Of a DNA stretch of 64,000 nt, positions 1-12,621 are shown piece by piece. Both the position numbers and the translations under genes were made by a program. The stretch covers positions 1,922,001 through 1,986,000 of the forward strand of contig JABMLP010000001.1 of NCBI GenBank assembly GCA_013176395.1. Reading direction: 5' to 3'. Origin of the DNA: Venturia oleaginea. Lineage: Eukaryota; Ascomycota; Dothideomycetes; Venturiales; Venturiaceae. The stretch's first letter is position 1; the number at the start of each line of letters is the position of its first letter. The notes under the pieces are model-generated. The model was not told the origin of the DNA. It saw nothing but the letters and a program-made list of their open reading frames with translations, and did not search any database.

Positions 1-468
1 AAGGCTGTAGTACATCTTATAATCCTGCTAAAGCATGGACATTTACTGGCAATCTCCGGGTCGTGTTCACCCGAATCTTTGGAGGCCAAGCCCTGGGGGT
101 CATGATGCGGGGCCCCAGACTCGTATTTTTCCATGTTTTTCAAGACCACTATGTTGCTTTCAGCCTCCTCGCCGCATTTTTCCGTGCACCTCCTTCGGAA
201 CGAGAGGCCAATGAGCGTAGCACGAAATAATCCGATGATCCGCTGATCGTCCACAGCATGCAGTGAAATATCTCGGTAGAATCCACTCCAAAAGGATGAC
301 GATCAATATTTCAGTTAGCCTCTTGCTATCCTCGGAAATAGACACAGTTGATAGGGAGTAGCCATACCGCACATAGCTCCAATCTGAATAGTTGACCGGA
401 AAGGCGATTAAATTTGACATTAGCTATCGTATGGGTATCTCAAATTCGATCACGCAAAAGAAACTTTC
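1..468. other. intergenic, no gene recognised
   Basis: No open frame here resembles a known protein. It lies downstream of the cyclophilin stop and probably holds its 3' UTR and terminator. Confidence 0.5.
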
Positions 469-1759
469 TCACCAGCGTCTCCTGCCCTGCTGTTGTCGCG
501 GTTGTAGGTCTCGTTCCGAGAACTTCATATGACCACGTCCTTTGTATTTTACTCCTCCACTGGCGCCGAGGTCATCCAGATCTCCGCCGCCACCAAGGCG
601 ACCACTTGAATCATCGTTTTTATAGCGCTCTTCCTCTCTATTTCTGTCTCTTCGGGTGTATCTGCCATCGTCTCTCCAGTCTTTGTACTGATTCGGTAAC
701 GATCTCTGTCTTCTATGCCCTGGACTTCTCGTTCTTGATTGTGGGCGTGATGGTGGTGGGCTTCTCTTTCTATGCTTTCGCTCCCAATCATCATCGACAG
801 ATTCTTTCTCAGTGATGGGAGATTGTGATCGTGAACGCTGGCGGATCCGACCACGAAGGTTGTGGTCAGGCGAAGCGTCACTCCTCCGTCGATTGCGTGC
901 TGGTGGTGTCGCTGACCCAGAACTCATATGGCTTCCCTCTTTTTTGCCTGTTCGATGTCTGTGTCGATGGCGCAAGGCTGAGCGGCGTGTGTGACCTCGA
1001 GAGGGCGAAGGTGAACGAGAGCGAGATGTGGATGCTGAGTGTCTGCGCTTATGTCGCCCCCGAGAAGTGGAACTTGCCATGGCAGTATCACTATCTTGGA
1101 TAGCTTGCTTTGAGATGGTAGGCTTCTTCTTGCGTTCTAGCTCACCACAGGTGGACACTACAACGTCTTTGAGAGGCTTATCATCTTTATCGACTGTGAC
1201 TCTAGCTATCCGTTCGAGGGTTCCCTTGCCTGAGACAAGCTGGCCAAAGACAGTGTGCTTTGCGTTTACATGTGGACATGGTGCGAGAGTAATGAAGAAT
1301 CTGTCGGTTACGATTAGTATATTAATTCGCTTGAAAGCATCCTGTCGGACTTACTGGCTGGTATTGGTGTCCTTGACGCTTCTGTTCGCCATACACAACA
1401 AGCCCTCTTCGTCGATTTCTCTCCATCCAATGTTCTCATCCTCGAATTCTCCACCATATATCGATGCTCCGCCCGTGCCGTTGCCCTTTGTGATATCGCC
1501 TCCTTGTATCATAAACTCGTCGATGACCCGGTGAAAGGGCGTCAATTTATATGTGAGGCCATCTTTCGAGCCTGTGCATATCGTCCGGAAACTGGTAGGA
1601 CATGTTAGTAGCTCTCGTAGTGTCGTAGTCTCATGCGACCTACTTCTCGCATGTCCTTGGTGTTTTGTCAGTGAAAAGCTCGATTACGAGTCTCCCAATG
1701 GGTTCAGTGCCTATGCTAATGTCTAAGAAGACGCGAGGACGAGAGGCAGCTTCTGCCAT
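469..1759 (-). CDS. RS-rich nuclear cyclophilin (peptidyl-prolyl cis-trans isomerase)
   Basis: Three exons, 1759-1644, 1591-1355 and 1300-469, give 394 residues in frame. Residues 1 to about 165 are a cyclophilin fold: [14 protein letters not shown] carries the catalytic Arg and the Phe/Met/Gln pocket, and [14 protein letters not shown] the second half of the site. The position equal to Trp121 of human cyclophilin A is His here, as in several large nuclear cyclophilins. The rest is an Arg/Ser-rich tail with many [13 protein letters not shown] stretches, ending near [10 protein letters not shown]. By family knowledge (PPIG/CypRS type) this is a prolyl isomerase associated with splicing speckles or phosphorylated RNA polymerase II. 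The start at 1759 opens the domain ([17 protein letters not shown]); upstream in-frame codons lack a conserved match. Both introns have GT..AG ends. It diverges from KRR1. Function is inferred from family. Confidence 0.9.
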
Positions 1760-1913
1760 AACTGCGATTAGGAAGCACTTGCGGAGAAACGTTGAAGCTA
1801 TGATGGAGATGGCGTCTATGGCGTTTATGCGGGAGGAGAGGGCCTTAGCGTCCATCTATCAAGAATTTATTTAGGATCCCTCTCTTTGCGACAACTGCAC
1901 AGTCAACTACAAG
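1760..1913. promoter_or_regulatory. shared divergent promoter, cyclophilin / KRR1
   Basis: Only 154 bp separate the two start codons (1759 on minus, 1914 on plus), so both 5' UTRs and promoters must overlap here. No clear TATA box is visible. Coregulation of a splicing factor and a ribosome-biogenesis factor is inference. Confidence 0.55.
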
Positions 1914-2971
<1,058 letters not shown>

Positions 2972-3805
2972 TGCAATTCCTTCTTGTTTTGATTGATATC
3001 ATAGCGTTCAGCGTACTTGTGGTTCGGGAACAATGTCGAGCAAAGCATATTCGACTTGTCTCCATGACGTGTTCAAATTGATGTTTGTTCGTCTCCAGTA
3101 TGGAAGAAGAAATTCAAGAATCGCCTCCTCAATCGCCAAACGCGGTAGCCTTTTCGATCATCATTTTCAGATTTGAACTCCTTGCTGGACCCATGCCCAT
3201 CGCATCTTCAATTTCCTTCGGTGTCACGCCGGACCTTTGATAATCCAAAACCGGGCAGTCTGACTTCAACCAACAGCTCCTATGTATACCCTTCATTTCC
3301 TCCATTTGTGTTCTATTGGTTGAGAGGATGAACACATGTCGATATCTTATCAAACCTATAGCCAAAAAGGAATTAATAGTACCCGTCATATAATGCGAGA
3401 GAAGCAAGACCCTCCCTCGAGAAACACAACAGTAGCATCTCTCACATTCTTTGAGCAAAAGAAAAAAGGTAGGACCTCATTGAGTCGATTTAACAGGAAG
3501 GATACACAAAAGTTCATTATGTCAAGTAAAACAGCCATCATTCATCAATAACTAGTTTGCATGAACCAGTGCAAAACAAGGTAAAAGGGTATCTATCTTC
3601 CAATTCACCAAGGAATTCTTAACACCGCCATAAACCCAGTCCAGTTTCCAGTTTCTCCCATCCCGAATGAACGAGTTGCCCAGGGAACATCTAGTATGCC
3701 CATGACCAGTAACCCCCAGAAGCCAGCACAATACATAACGCCAATCAAAAAATGCAATATTGATATGAAGAAAATCTTTCGCTTTCTCACATCGAACCGC
3801 GCAGA
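2972..3805. other. convergent 3' intergenic region
   Basis: 834 bp between the converging ends of KRR1 and sconB. A minus-strand open frame (3129-3458) is rather hydrophilic near its end but matches no family I know and may be chance. Both terminators are expected here. Confidence 0.5.
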
Positions 3806-6059
3806 TCAAGCTTCGCCGGTCTCAGCTGCAGCCTCTGCAAAGCACATCACTCGAACCTTTTTGTCTTCACTCCCTGTAATCAAGGTATCTGAGCTCAGGG
3901 CGAGACAGGTGACTGGCCCGAGTGGACCAGTGAACGTGTTTTCACATTTTCCAGTGCGAATGTCCCAAACCTTAACGGTACGATCTTCGGCTCCTGATAC
4001 TACTCGCAGTGAATCAGCAGCCAAGGCCCAAATGCCTTCGATATGTCCGAAGAAGGTCCTTAGGCAACGACCACTGGGAACATGCCATAATCGAATCACA
4101 GTGTCCAGGGACCCAGTTAGGATATATTGCGCTGGGTTCGGGCGGTTGGGTGTCTCAGGAAAGATAGGAGTGTTCGCCAACGCAGGTGGTGGTGTCTTGG
4201 ATCTCGAACGTTCAAATGGGACACTACGAGGAACCAAATAATCTATGTTCAGATCTTCCATTCCGTCAAAGTCGTGGTCGGTGTCCGACTCGTATTCCAA
4301 TGTAGTCGAATCGGCAAGGTCGCTTTCGTCCATTTCAAATTCATGAGGCAGAGCCACAACCTGTTGAATCGGACCCACATGCTTCTCGAATACGCGAAGT
4401 GTCTCTCCGTTCTCCAGATCCCAGAGGCGCACAGTGCAGTCGTCTGATGCTGATAGCAGAGTCCTGGATGGCTCATCTACCTTGACGGAATTGACGAAGT
4501 CGCTGTGCCCTTTCAGTTTATAGTTACGCTTGGTTTCCTGGTTCCAAACGTATATGTTATTGTCCATAGATCCAGCGCAAAGATAGACACCAGCAAAATT
4601 GATGCTGATGACACCTTTCCTTGGCCCGCGTAGAGTTTTTTGCAGTGTTCCTTCCCTCCAGTCCCAAATCTTCACGGTCCCATCTAGACTCCCACTGACA
4701 AGTTGTGATTCCTCGAACTGAAGGCACCTAACACCCAGAGTGTGCCCTGTGAGAGTCCTGATTACTTTCCCCGTATCGAGATTCCAAATCTTAATGGTCG
4801 AGTCGTAACTACCAGTGGCCAGGATGTTGTCGTGAAATTGCAAGCACGTCACACCATTTTCATGGCCTTCCAGGATCTTCTCAGTGTAACGCTTGTATTT
4901 CCAGTTTGCGCCAACTCGGAACCGATCTTTGTAAACATCCTTCCAAGGTCGCTTAACTGGAGCCGATTGTGCCTCAGTATCTGACCGAGAGCAGAATCGT
5001 TTGCTTGAAGCTTCGGGTATGGACTCTTCGGCATTCTCCAAAGGTCGCTTCGAGGTTGTTGCTGGCGCTTGGTTGGCATTTGCATCCGCGGGGGGGGTGT
5101 CCGGACCAGGTGTGATATTCGGCGACCATTCGTTCAACCCTCGACCCGAAGCTCGCAGTTGCATTTGCCTCTTTTCCAAGCGCAACCTCTTCCGATCAAG
5201 CAGCGGAAGTCCCCAACCACATTTGGTGCATTTACGGTCGATATGCTGTTCACACATTTTGTGCCAGACCACGTCGTCATCGGCGAGTTGTCTCCATGTT
5301 CGGCTGACTTGAGCAGCTTTTGTAAGTGAAGTAGTATCTAGGGAACAGAGGATCTGAAATCCAAGCTCAGGCGGGAGCAGAGCGAGGAAGTCGATCTTGA
5401 TCATGTCCTTTACGGCAGCAGATACGAAGGATAATTGTGGGAAGCAGCAGACGGACAGGATGCCCTGAAGCATGAGTTCGCGCTGCTTGGCTGGAGCAGC
5501 AGCGAATATGGACCAGACGTGAGAGATGCCCTGTTGGTCGGACTGAGAGAGGGCGCCCAATTGCTGCGGGAGGTTAGCAGTGGTTATACAGTTGGGAATA
5601 CGTTCATACTGTCTGTAAATCTTCCATAGATACCTCGTCTGCCTGACGTCTACACTTCCTGTCGGGACGATGTCGATTGCAGTAATTTGTGTCACTGGAA
5701 GGCCCATCTGTCATAAGCTGGTCGGCCATAGGGTTGTATGTTTGCGGGATATGTTTGGATAGAAAGGCAGTGACAGACTTTCCGTCAGAGGTGATGCCAA
5801 TCTCGTCGCCCTCGTCTTCATGGTTGTGATCCTCGTCCCTGCACCGCTTCCTGCTGGACTCGAAGGTTTCGTTGTCGGAGGTCGGACTGAGTAGCATATT
5901 TGAGGAAGATGGGCGACGTCTCCGTGTGGAATTACGCCTGCCTTTTGTGACTTGGGGGTGAAAGGCGTGATGTTCATCAGGGTCCGACTCGGAGTGGTTC
6001 ATATGGAAGCTCGAAGGGTCGTAACTGGCGTGATTGAATTGCGAATTGGAAGGCGCCAT
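3806..6059 (-). CDS. sconB: sulfur controller F-box/WD40 protein (sconB/scon-2/MET30 type)
   Basis: Exon 1 is 6059-5610 and exon 2 5563-3806 (46-bp intron), giving 735 residues. The family block [18 protein letters not shown] lies at the end of exon 1 and [15 protein letters not shown] starts exon 2, so the junction is well supported. The F-box is near residues 210-255 ([19 protein letters not shown]) followed by [20 protein letters not shown], a hallmark of this family. From about residue 340 there are seven WD40 repeats (first: [13 protein letters not shown]; several end in IKIWN/VKIWD). A Ser/Asp-rich loop ([16 protein letters not shown]) interrupts the propeller. In Aspergillus and Neurospora this is the substrate receptor of an SCF ubiquitin ligase that shuts off sulfur assimilation when methionine or cysteine is plentiful, via the bZIP activator MetR/CYS3. 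The gene is complete. Confidence 0.95.
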
Positions 6060-6664
6060 GTTGAATCATCCAGAAGCCAAACGTGGCGCAAGCATGTAGT
6101 CGGTATGTCGAAGAGCTGGTACCATGGAACGTCCCGGACGTGGGTTACGAGCTTTCGCAGGGCGATTGCGTGCTGGCTTGGTCCTGGTCAAGGAGGCGTT
6201 AACCAGAGGGTGGTCTCTGCTCTGCGCGGGGAGTCGGGGGGTGGCGAGGAGATTGGATATTTATGGGGTTGTGAAGGACGGCGACATCCATATAATTTCA
6301 AATCAAGACGCAGAGAATAATGTGATCTGTGATCTGGGTGGGTTGAAGGCTGAGCACGTTCATGTCGATGTCGTGATGGAGGGCATTATTACGAGCTTGT
6401 GCCAAGCGGAGAAATGCTCCTTTACTCCTTTACTTTCATCAAGGTGCTGGGAATCAACTCAAGAAAGCACTAGGTACTTCGTACCGAGTATTGATTTGGC
6501 AACAGCTTCTCAAGGAATAGGATCAATCTCTTACACAGTAGAAACATTTCTTAACTATCAAGCATAAAGCACACAATGTTGCATCATTCTTCGACCACTG
6601 ACCACCTCCACCACGGACTGATTTCCAGTGATACCTCGCTCAATCATGCTTGTCCATACCCAAT
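6060..6664. other. sconB upstream region
   Basis: No gene recognised. It holds the sconB promoter and the 3' side of the next minus-strand gene. Reading frames here are short and have no family resemblance. Confidence 0.5.
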
Positions 6665-7282
6665 TCACGCCCTGTCAGCCTCATATCTATCATTGTCCGT
6701 CTTCCACGCCCTCCTCTGTGATAGATCCCATGCCTTGATCCTTTTGAACATGGCCCGATGCGCGCCTTTCTTATCATCCTTCTCGGGTTGGATATTCTCA
6801 TCAGGATTATGATCATCACCATCATCTGGTTTAACCAGATCAGCTCGCTTCTCAATCATGCCTTCTGCCTCCATCCTACCAAGATCTACTAGGAACACTC
6901 CCTTGGCCACCCATCCTACTATCTCGTCAAGTCTTGGTAAGAGGTTATTCAACCGTCCTCCACTTGGCTCATACGTTAGACAGAATGTTGCTCCTGGGAC
7001 AGTGTGGAGACCGTTTACCACGGTGAGTATTTTGTGTTTGTCTTCGTCAATCTTCGGCTCTGGTGCTATGATGGGGATTGAGCCGCACTTTCTGTACTGT
7101 TCGTTGGCGTACACGGCCGTCTTGATGCGGTCTATGACTTTGCTTGGGCTCAAGAGACATACGTATTGGAGCATATTGTTGTCGTACTGATAATATTTCG
7201 GCATTCGCTGTCGCGGACACTCGGGAATAGAGGCTTCCTCTTCTCGGGCAGCGTTTGCCTCGCGAACTTGTCTTGGAGTCAT
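6665..7282 (-). CDS. hypothetical protein, 205 aa
   Basis: A single uninterrupted frame starting at an ATG (7282). The N-terminus is charged (MTPRQVREANAAREEEAS), the middle has a mixed hydrophobic core with ILTVVNGLHTVPGATFCLTY and EIVGWVAKGVFLVDLG, and the C-terminus is acidic then basic. There is no signal peptide or membrane span. I do not recognise the family. The mixed composition and absence of low complexity suggest a true folded protein. It could be part of a longer spliced gene with the minus-strand frame at 7557-8087. Confidence 0.6.
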   Translation of the reverse strand: MTPRQVREANAAREEEASIPECPRQRMPKYYQYDNNMLQYVCLLSPSKVIDRIKTAVYANEQYRKCGSIPIIAPEPKIDEDKHKILTVVNGLHTVPGATFCLTYEPSGGRLNNLLPRLDEIVGWVAKGVFLVDLGRMEAEGMIEKRADLVKPDDGDDHNPDENIQPEKDDKKGAHRAMFKRIKAWDLSQRRAWKTDNDRYEADRA

Positions 7283-7556
7283 GGTAAATATGGCTAATGG
7301 TTATGGTAAATTCAGAATATCTGCTCGCACCAGTCTAATATAGGCCACCATCTCTCCAGTTTGTCAACAGTCATTATCCATTGTTAGAAGAATTGGCGTT
7401 TGAATGGCCAAGTTTCCTTGTGCCAGCAAATGGTACTCTTCACAATGAGGTAAATTAGCCTCTTGGCAAAACGGAATCTAGCTTTTATAAGTAGCTGCTA
7501 GGTCTCGAGGGGTTTAGACGCTGCCTATAGAAGCTAGATGCCGCTTTAGAGCGAAG

Positions 7557-8087
7557 CTAAGATACCTGACACGGGTGCAAGCATCTCTTTCTCGCCTGAG
7601 TCATCCATCTTACGATGCAGCCACGCTCGAACTGGCACTGAACAATGGCACACGGAAATTCCAAAGAAGTAACCCGGCACGTGCCTTCGGACAATCGACA
7701 TCCAATCCCATCCATAACAAGGTGACGTAAGCAGAAAAGGGGAGCGTCTAAGCTAACAAAGTATCTAGGAGAAACGCTAAAGTCACATTGGTACGCTAGA
7801 AATGAACTTGAAGCACCTCTATTTTTGATTTGCACGTGATCAATTCCTTCTCGAAACCCCAATTCTCTACCGTCACTCGTCATCACGCACCATCCACCTC
7901 CAACTGGCGAGACGCTATCTTCTTGCTTTACCTCTGCAAAGCCCTTGGTGAATTCTTTGTGCAAAGGGAGAAAGTCGTGGAGCCTCCTCTTGAGCGGCCA
8001 AAAGAGGACCATCCCCTGCACCACATCGAAAATCATTCCTCGATCCTCTCGAATCTCCATCATCTCAGGATTAGGTTTGCCAAACAC
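7557..8087 (-). CDS. possible coding exon, unknown protein
   Basis: An open minus-strand frame whose first part reads like real protein: FGKPNPEMMEIREDRG and MIFDVVQGMVLFWPLKRR, followed by LHDFLPLHKEFTKGF. The last 60 residues look less natural, so a splice donor may lie within it. The track boundary at 8087 is a GTG, not ATG; the frame stays open upstream towards about 8180 and the true start is not determined. The first in-frame ATG is at the PEMM motif (8060). It may join the 6665-7282 gene by introns, but I found no convincing joint. Confidence 0.3.
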   Translation of the reverse strand: MFGKPNPEMMEIREDRGMIFDVVQGMVLFWPLKRRLHDFLPLHKEFTKGFAEVKQEDSVSPVGGGWCVMTSDGRELGFREGIDHVQIKNRGASSSFLAYQCDFSVSPRYFVSLDAPLFCLRHLVMDGIGCRLSEGTCRVTSLEFPCAIVQCQFERGCIVRWMTQARKRCLHPCQVS

Positions 8088-8430
8088 AAGATGCGATTCA
8101 GAACGGTTGGGAATTCCTCCGTAGCTTCCGTTACACGCCAGGGATAGCCGTTGGCGCGTTTTGGTGGGGCCTGCAGATCTAATGATGTAAACGGCGGACC
8201 CCAGGGACTGTCACTGTCACCTCGACTGCATTTTCCTATCAGATTCTTCTTGTGACAATTCCACCATCATTCTCTCGTTCTCTCTCTTCTCATCTTTTCC
8301 CGTTGATACTGGATATTTGGCATTTTGTATTCTATGACTTCTATTTCTTTTATACTACAGTGGAATATACGGGGACTGATATTCATCCAGCAGCCTTTTG
8401 GACCTTTCAGCATCGAGGACCCACGACAAC

Positions 8431-11400
8431 ATGTCCCTCGCTGCTCGTCAAACTGACATAGGAGACCGATTCCTCCACCTCATTTCAAATCCCTTTCAAT
8501 CACAAATACAAGTCAACTCGATATACGCTTCGTTGATCTGGGCCTTCGCCGTCTCTGCAGGACTCTTCCTTCTATTTGTATTCTTACGACCAAGGAACAA
8601 CACAATCTATGCGCGAAGAGCAAAACATGCCGACAGCAAACACGCCCCGCCTCCATTGAAGAAAAGTCTCTTCTCATGGACAAGCTCAGTGAAGAAGATC
8701 GAAGAGCAGGAACTTGTCGAGAAAATCGGACTGGATGCTGTCGTTTTCCTTCTCTTCCTACGGATGCTGCGTAATATCTTCCTGATATTGGCAGTCATTG
8801 GATGCGCTGTTCTAATTCCAATCAACATCACCGGTGGCCATGCTCTCTATTCGCAATGGCACAACATCGCCACTCTGATGAAATTTACGCCTCAGTATAT
8901 TTTTGGACAGAAGTTTTGGGCCTATGTCATTCTCGCCTACGTCTTCCAGGCTCTGGTCTTCTTCTTCATCTGGCGGAACTACCGGTCTGTTCTCAGGTTG
9001 AGACGGACGTACTTCAACAGCCAGGATTATCGATCGTCGCTGCATTCTAGGACACTTCTGGTAAGTTGCCTTTTTCTAGTCGCATATCGTGAAACTCAGT
9101 GCCTGCATGCAGAATGGGACAGTGAAACTTCCTTCGCTTACACAGCAGCAAGCAAGATTACGATGTGCAACATCTCCGACGAAAATGAGAAGTCACTATG
9201 CTGCCAAATTCCGCTCTGTATCTCAGAATGGAGTTGATCGACCTTTCTATCCCTTTTTCCCACGTTTCAATGCCTCATAATTACAATGATTATGTTGCTG
9301 ATTCGATCTGTAGGTGACGCATTTGCCCAGGCAACACCGTACTGACGCTGGCCTGGTTGAGATTGCTGAAGAAGTTAAGTCGACAGATAGTTCTCCTAGA
9401 ACAGCTGTGGCTCGCAACGTCAAAGATCTTCCCAAGCTGATCGAGAAGCATGACAAAACAGTTCGAACACTCGAGACCCACCTGGCGAAGTATCTTGCAG
9501 ACCCTGACAGATTACCTTCGCAACGACCAATGTGCAAGCCGTTCAAGGACGACTGGCACGACCATGGAAAGGACAAGGTTGATGCCATTGAATATCTGAA
9601 CTATCGGAGACGAAAGCTCGAAATCACCATCGAGGAAGTTCGGAAGATTGTCGACCAAAGAGACGCCATGTCATATGGATTCATTTCGTACGGGTACATC
9701 GAAGACGCTCACTCAGTGGCTTATGCTGCGCGAAAGAAGGCGCCTCATAAGTCGACCATCCGACTAGCACCGAAACCCAATGATCTTCTCTGGAAGAACC
9801 TGAGTATGACTCGGTCTTCCCGAAGGACTCGTGGCTTCTGGAACGGACTGTGGATGGTGCTCCTGACCATTGCATTCATCCCTCTCAACATTCTCAGTGC
9901 TGTCTTTCTCTCCGACTTTTCGCATCTTGGCCTCATCTGGCATGACTTCAGTACTAATCTCAACGCCCATCCAGTTGCTTGGGGAATTGCCCAGGGTATC
10001 GTCGCTCCCACCTTCCAATTTCTCATCTTCCTGGCTCTACCTACTATCTTTCGACGACTATATAACCAGGCCGGCGATGTTTCCAAAACTTCTCGAGAAC
10101 GACATGTCATGACTCGACTCTACGCGTTCTTCATCGTCAACAATCTTATTGTTTTCTCCATTTTTGGGAGTGCATTCAGATTCCTGGCTGCTGTCATCGA
10201 GGCGAAGAATGAAAGCGTGTGGGATGCCATCAGAAATGCCCACATCTTTGCTAATCTTATGGCTGGGTTGTGTAACGTGAGCACTTTTTGGCTGACGTAT
10301 TCGATGCAACAAAATCTTAGTGCCGCTATCGACATTGCTCAGTTGCTACCTCTTATCATCGCTTGGTACCGTCGGACATTCACTCACCCAACTCCACGAC
10401 AATTGCTTGAGCTTGGAGCGCCTCAGACGTTCGACTATGCCAGCTACTACAATAGCTACTTGTATGTCGCAACCGTCGGTCTATGTTTTGGTGTCCTTCA
10501 ACCCATCATCTTTGCTGTTATCGCTTTCTACCTCGCCATTGAGTTATGGTTCAAGAGATACCTCCTCCAATACGTCCTTATCACCAAAACCGAATCCGGA
10601 GGTCTTTTCTGGAGAACACTCGTGAATCGCCTCCTCATCTCCGTCATTCTAGGCAACGCAGTCGTCGCCCTAATCGTTGGAGCTCAAGGGGTTGGTTCAA
10701 GCGATCTGATCGGACAAACCGCCGCAAACGCTGGAATGCTCTATGCGATGGTTCCTCTACCCTTCCTCGTTTGGGCCTTTAAATGGGCGTGCTCGCGAAC
10801 ATACGATGACAAGATGCGGTACTACTCCACCAGATCTCTCACAGATCTCGACGGCGGCCATTCCGAAGTCGGCACAGCAGTCTCATCACCAAAGGAGAAA
10901 AGAAATCGTGACCGTGTGGCTGTCCGTTTCGGTCATCCTGCCCTGTACAAACCCCTTATTCACCCCATGGTGCATGCCAAATCTCAACATCTGCTGCACG
11001 AGATATTGATGGAAGATCAACGCCGCGGATCTGTTGTCCAGCAATATCAATACTCCCGTTCGGCGGTATTTGGATACAGCGATATGTACATCGGGGAATT
11101 AGACGAGCAGCACGAAGGAAAGTTAGCCCAAGATGCCGTCCCCGGCTTCGAAATGGTCCAAGAAGCCGACCTCGACTTTGAAAACTTCAAAAAGCGAGAG
11201 GATTTCCGGGATCAATTTGGTGGCGATGGTGAACTCTACGGGAGACCGGGTGATCTTGTTCGCGCTGGTACTCCTTCGACGTTTACAACTTTCAATACAT
11301 ATAATGGGAGGGAGTATGGACATGCTTTGACGAGGGAATCGAGTAGGACTGAGATTGTGGAGATGAATAGTTGGCATGGACATGGGTCGGGTGGTGGGCG

Positions 11401-11563
11401 AGAGCTGGAGACTGCTGAGAATAGCCCGCTTATTGGGCAGAGGATGGGGTATGGGAGGATGAGGAGTCCGAGTGTGGATGTTGATATTCCGCGGGGTGGG
11501 TTGGATTCTGGTTTTATTTTGAGGGCTGTCAGTCCTGAGGAGTTGAAAGATGTGCCTTTGTGA
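8431..11563 (+). CDS. CSC1/OSCA (RSN1, DUF221) osmosensitive cation channel-like protein
   Basis: Exons 8431-9060 and 9314-11563 give 959 residues; the intron is long for this window (253 bp, GTAAGT...TGTAG). The N-terminal part has three membrane spans (about residues 30-50, 110-130 and 165-185, the first with LIWAFAVSAGLFLLFVFL). The joint restores SRTLL-VTHLPRQHRTDAGLVEI, the start of the cytosolic PHM7 domain. The RSN1 seven-helix domain follows (GFWNGLWMVLLTIAFIPLN onward; QGIVAPTFQFLIFLALP; TFWLTYSMQQNL; FGVLQPIIFAVIAFYLA). The C-terminal 200 residues are cytosolic with an RFGHPALYKPLIHPMVHA block and an acidic/Ser-rich tail. Relatives are mechanically or osmotically gated calcium-permeable channels in plasma or internal membranes. 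The start is the first ATG in frame. Confidence 0.93.
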
Positions 11564-12621
11564 GGAGTTGGTGGGGTTGTACGATAAGGTGTAATCAAAA
11601 TCATTGATGAGGTAATTATAAGGGACATGATGTACATATATGTTGAGGTATCAGGGCCTTGATAGTACTGGGATAGATCTTGCTAGAGACTTAAGTAGAA
11701 CATGATATTATAATCTCTATCCTGGTGTCATGTCCGGGTAAGTCAATCTGATGATAATGTCTAGTTCTTTGACTGATTCTCACAGCATAGAGTCGCTCCC
11801 TTCTAGATACTCTTGGGATCTCGAAGATCTGGAAACGTATTTTTGGAGTCATTACTGCTCAGGAGTTTAATCAAGTGTCTTAGTTGATCTCGAAAGCTAT
11901 TAGAGACGGTAGCTTCACCTGATCTGGTAGCATGTTCATTGTGTGTATACCAACGACAGGAGAAGAAAACATCACGAGTCCTGTCTTTGGAAGGTTTGGT
12001 GAAATTGTTGTCGGCGCCTTCCCTGCTGGTTTGCCACGTGGTAGTGATAAGGTGCCCAGACCGTGACTTTACTTCGTCTCATCTCCCAACACAACTAAAG
12101 CACCAACAACCACCATCGACCGTCATCAACCATGAGGCGAGAAGAACAAGACTTTGAAAACTCTCTCCCCCACCATGTGCAGTCCATACGCAAAGACATA
12201 CCCGTAATTCACAGCACCTCTCACTTTTCATACCATGTTGCAATAGTCCCTTTCCAGATGTAGCAAACAAGACACAAGGCCCCCAAAAGAGAAGTAACTA
12301 AAGGCCACACGGTAGCAAGAAGAGCATATGAAGTCAAAAAGCAAACACAAATGATAGATGTCTACCACACGAACTATTTCCACGTCCATGCCATCAGTCC
12401 AAACCACCGAAGCGCCAAAACCCAAATAGAAAACTCCGTATAACGGACAAACAAAAGGTACCAAGGGAAGAAGTATACAAAGGTTTCGTACGAAAACATA
12501 AACAAAGGCAATCGTGATGACCCCATTTTCCAGACCTCAGGGCCGGAGAATCCTTCAAACGGGATCCGGCAATCCACCTCTTGCATACGCCGTACTCAAA
12601 ACATCCCATCAACGCATCCGC
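11564..12621. other. convergent 3' intergenic region
   Basis: About 1.06 kb between the channel gene and ACC1, which converge. I see no conserved frame. It holds both 3' UTRs. Confidence 0.5.
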
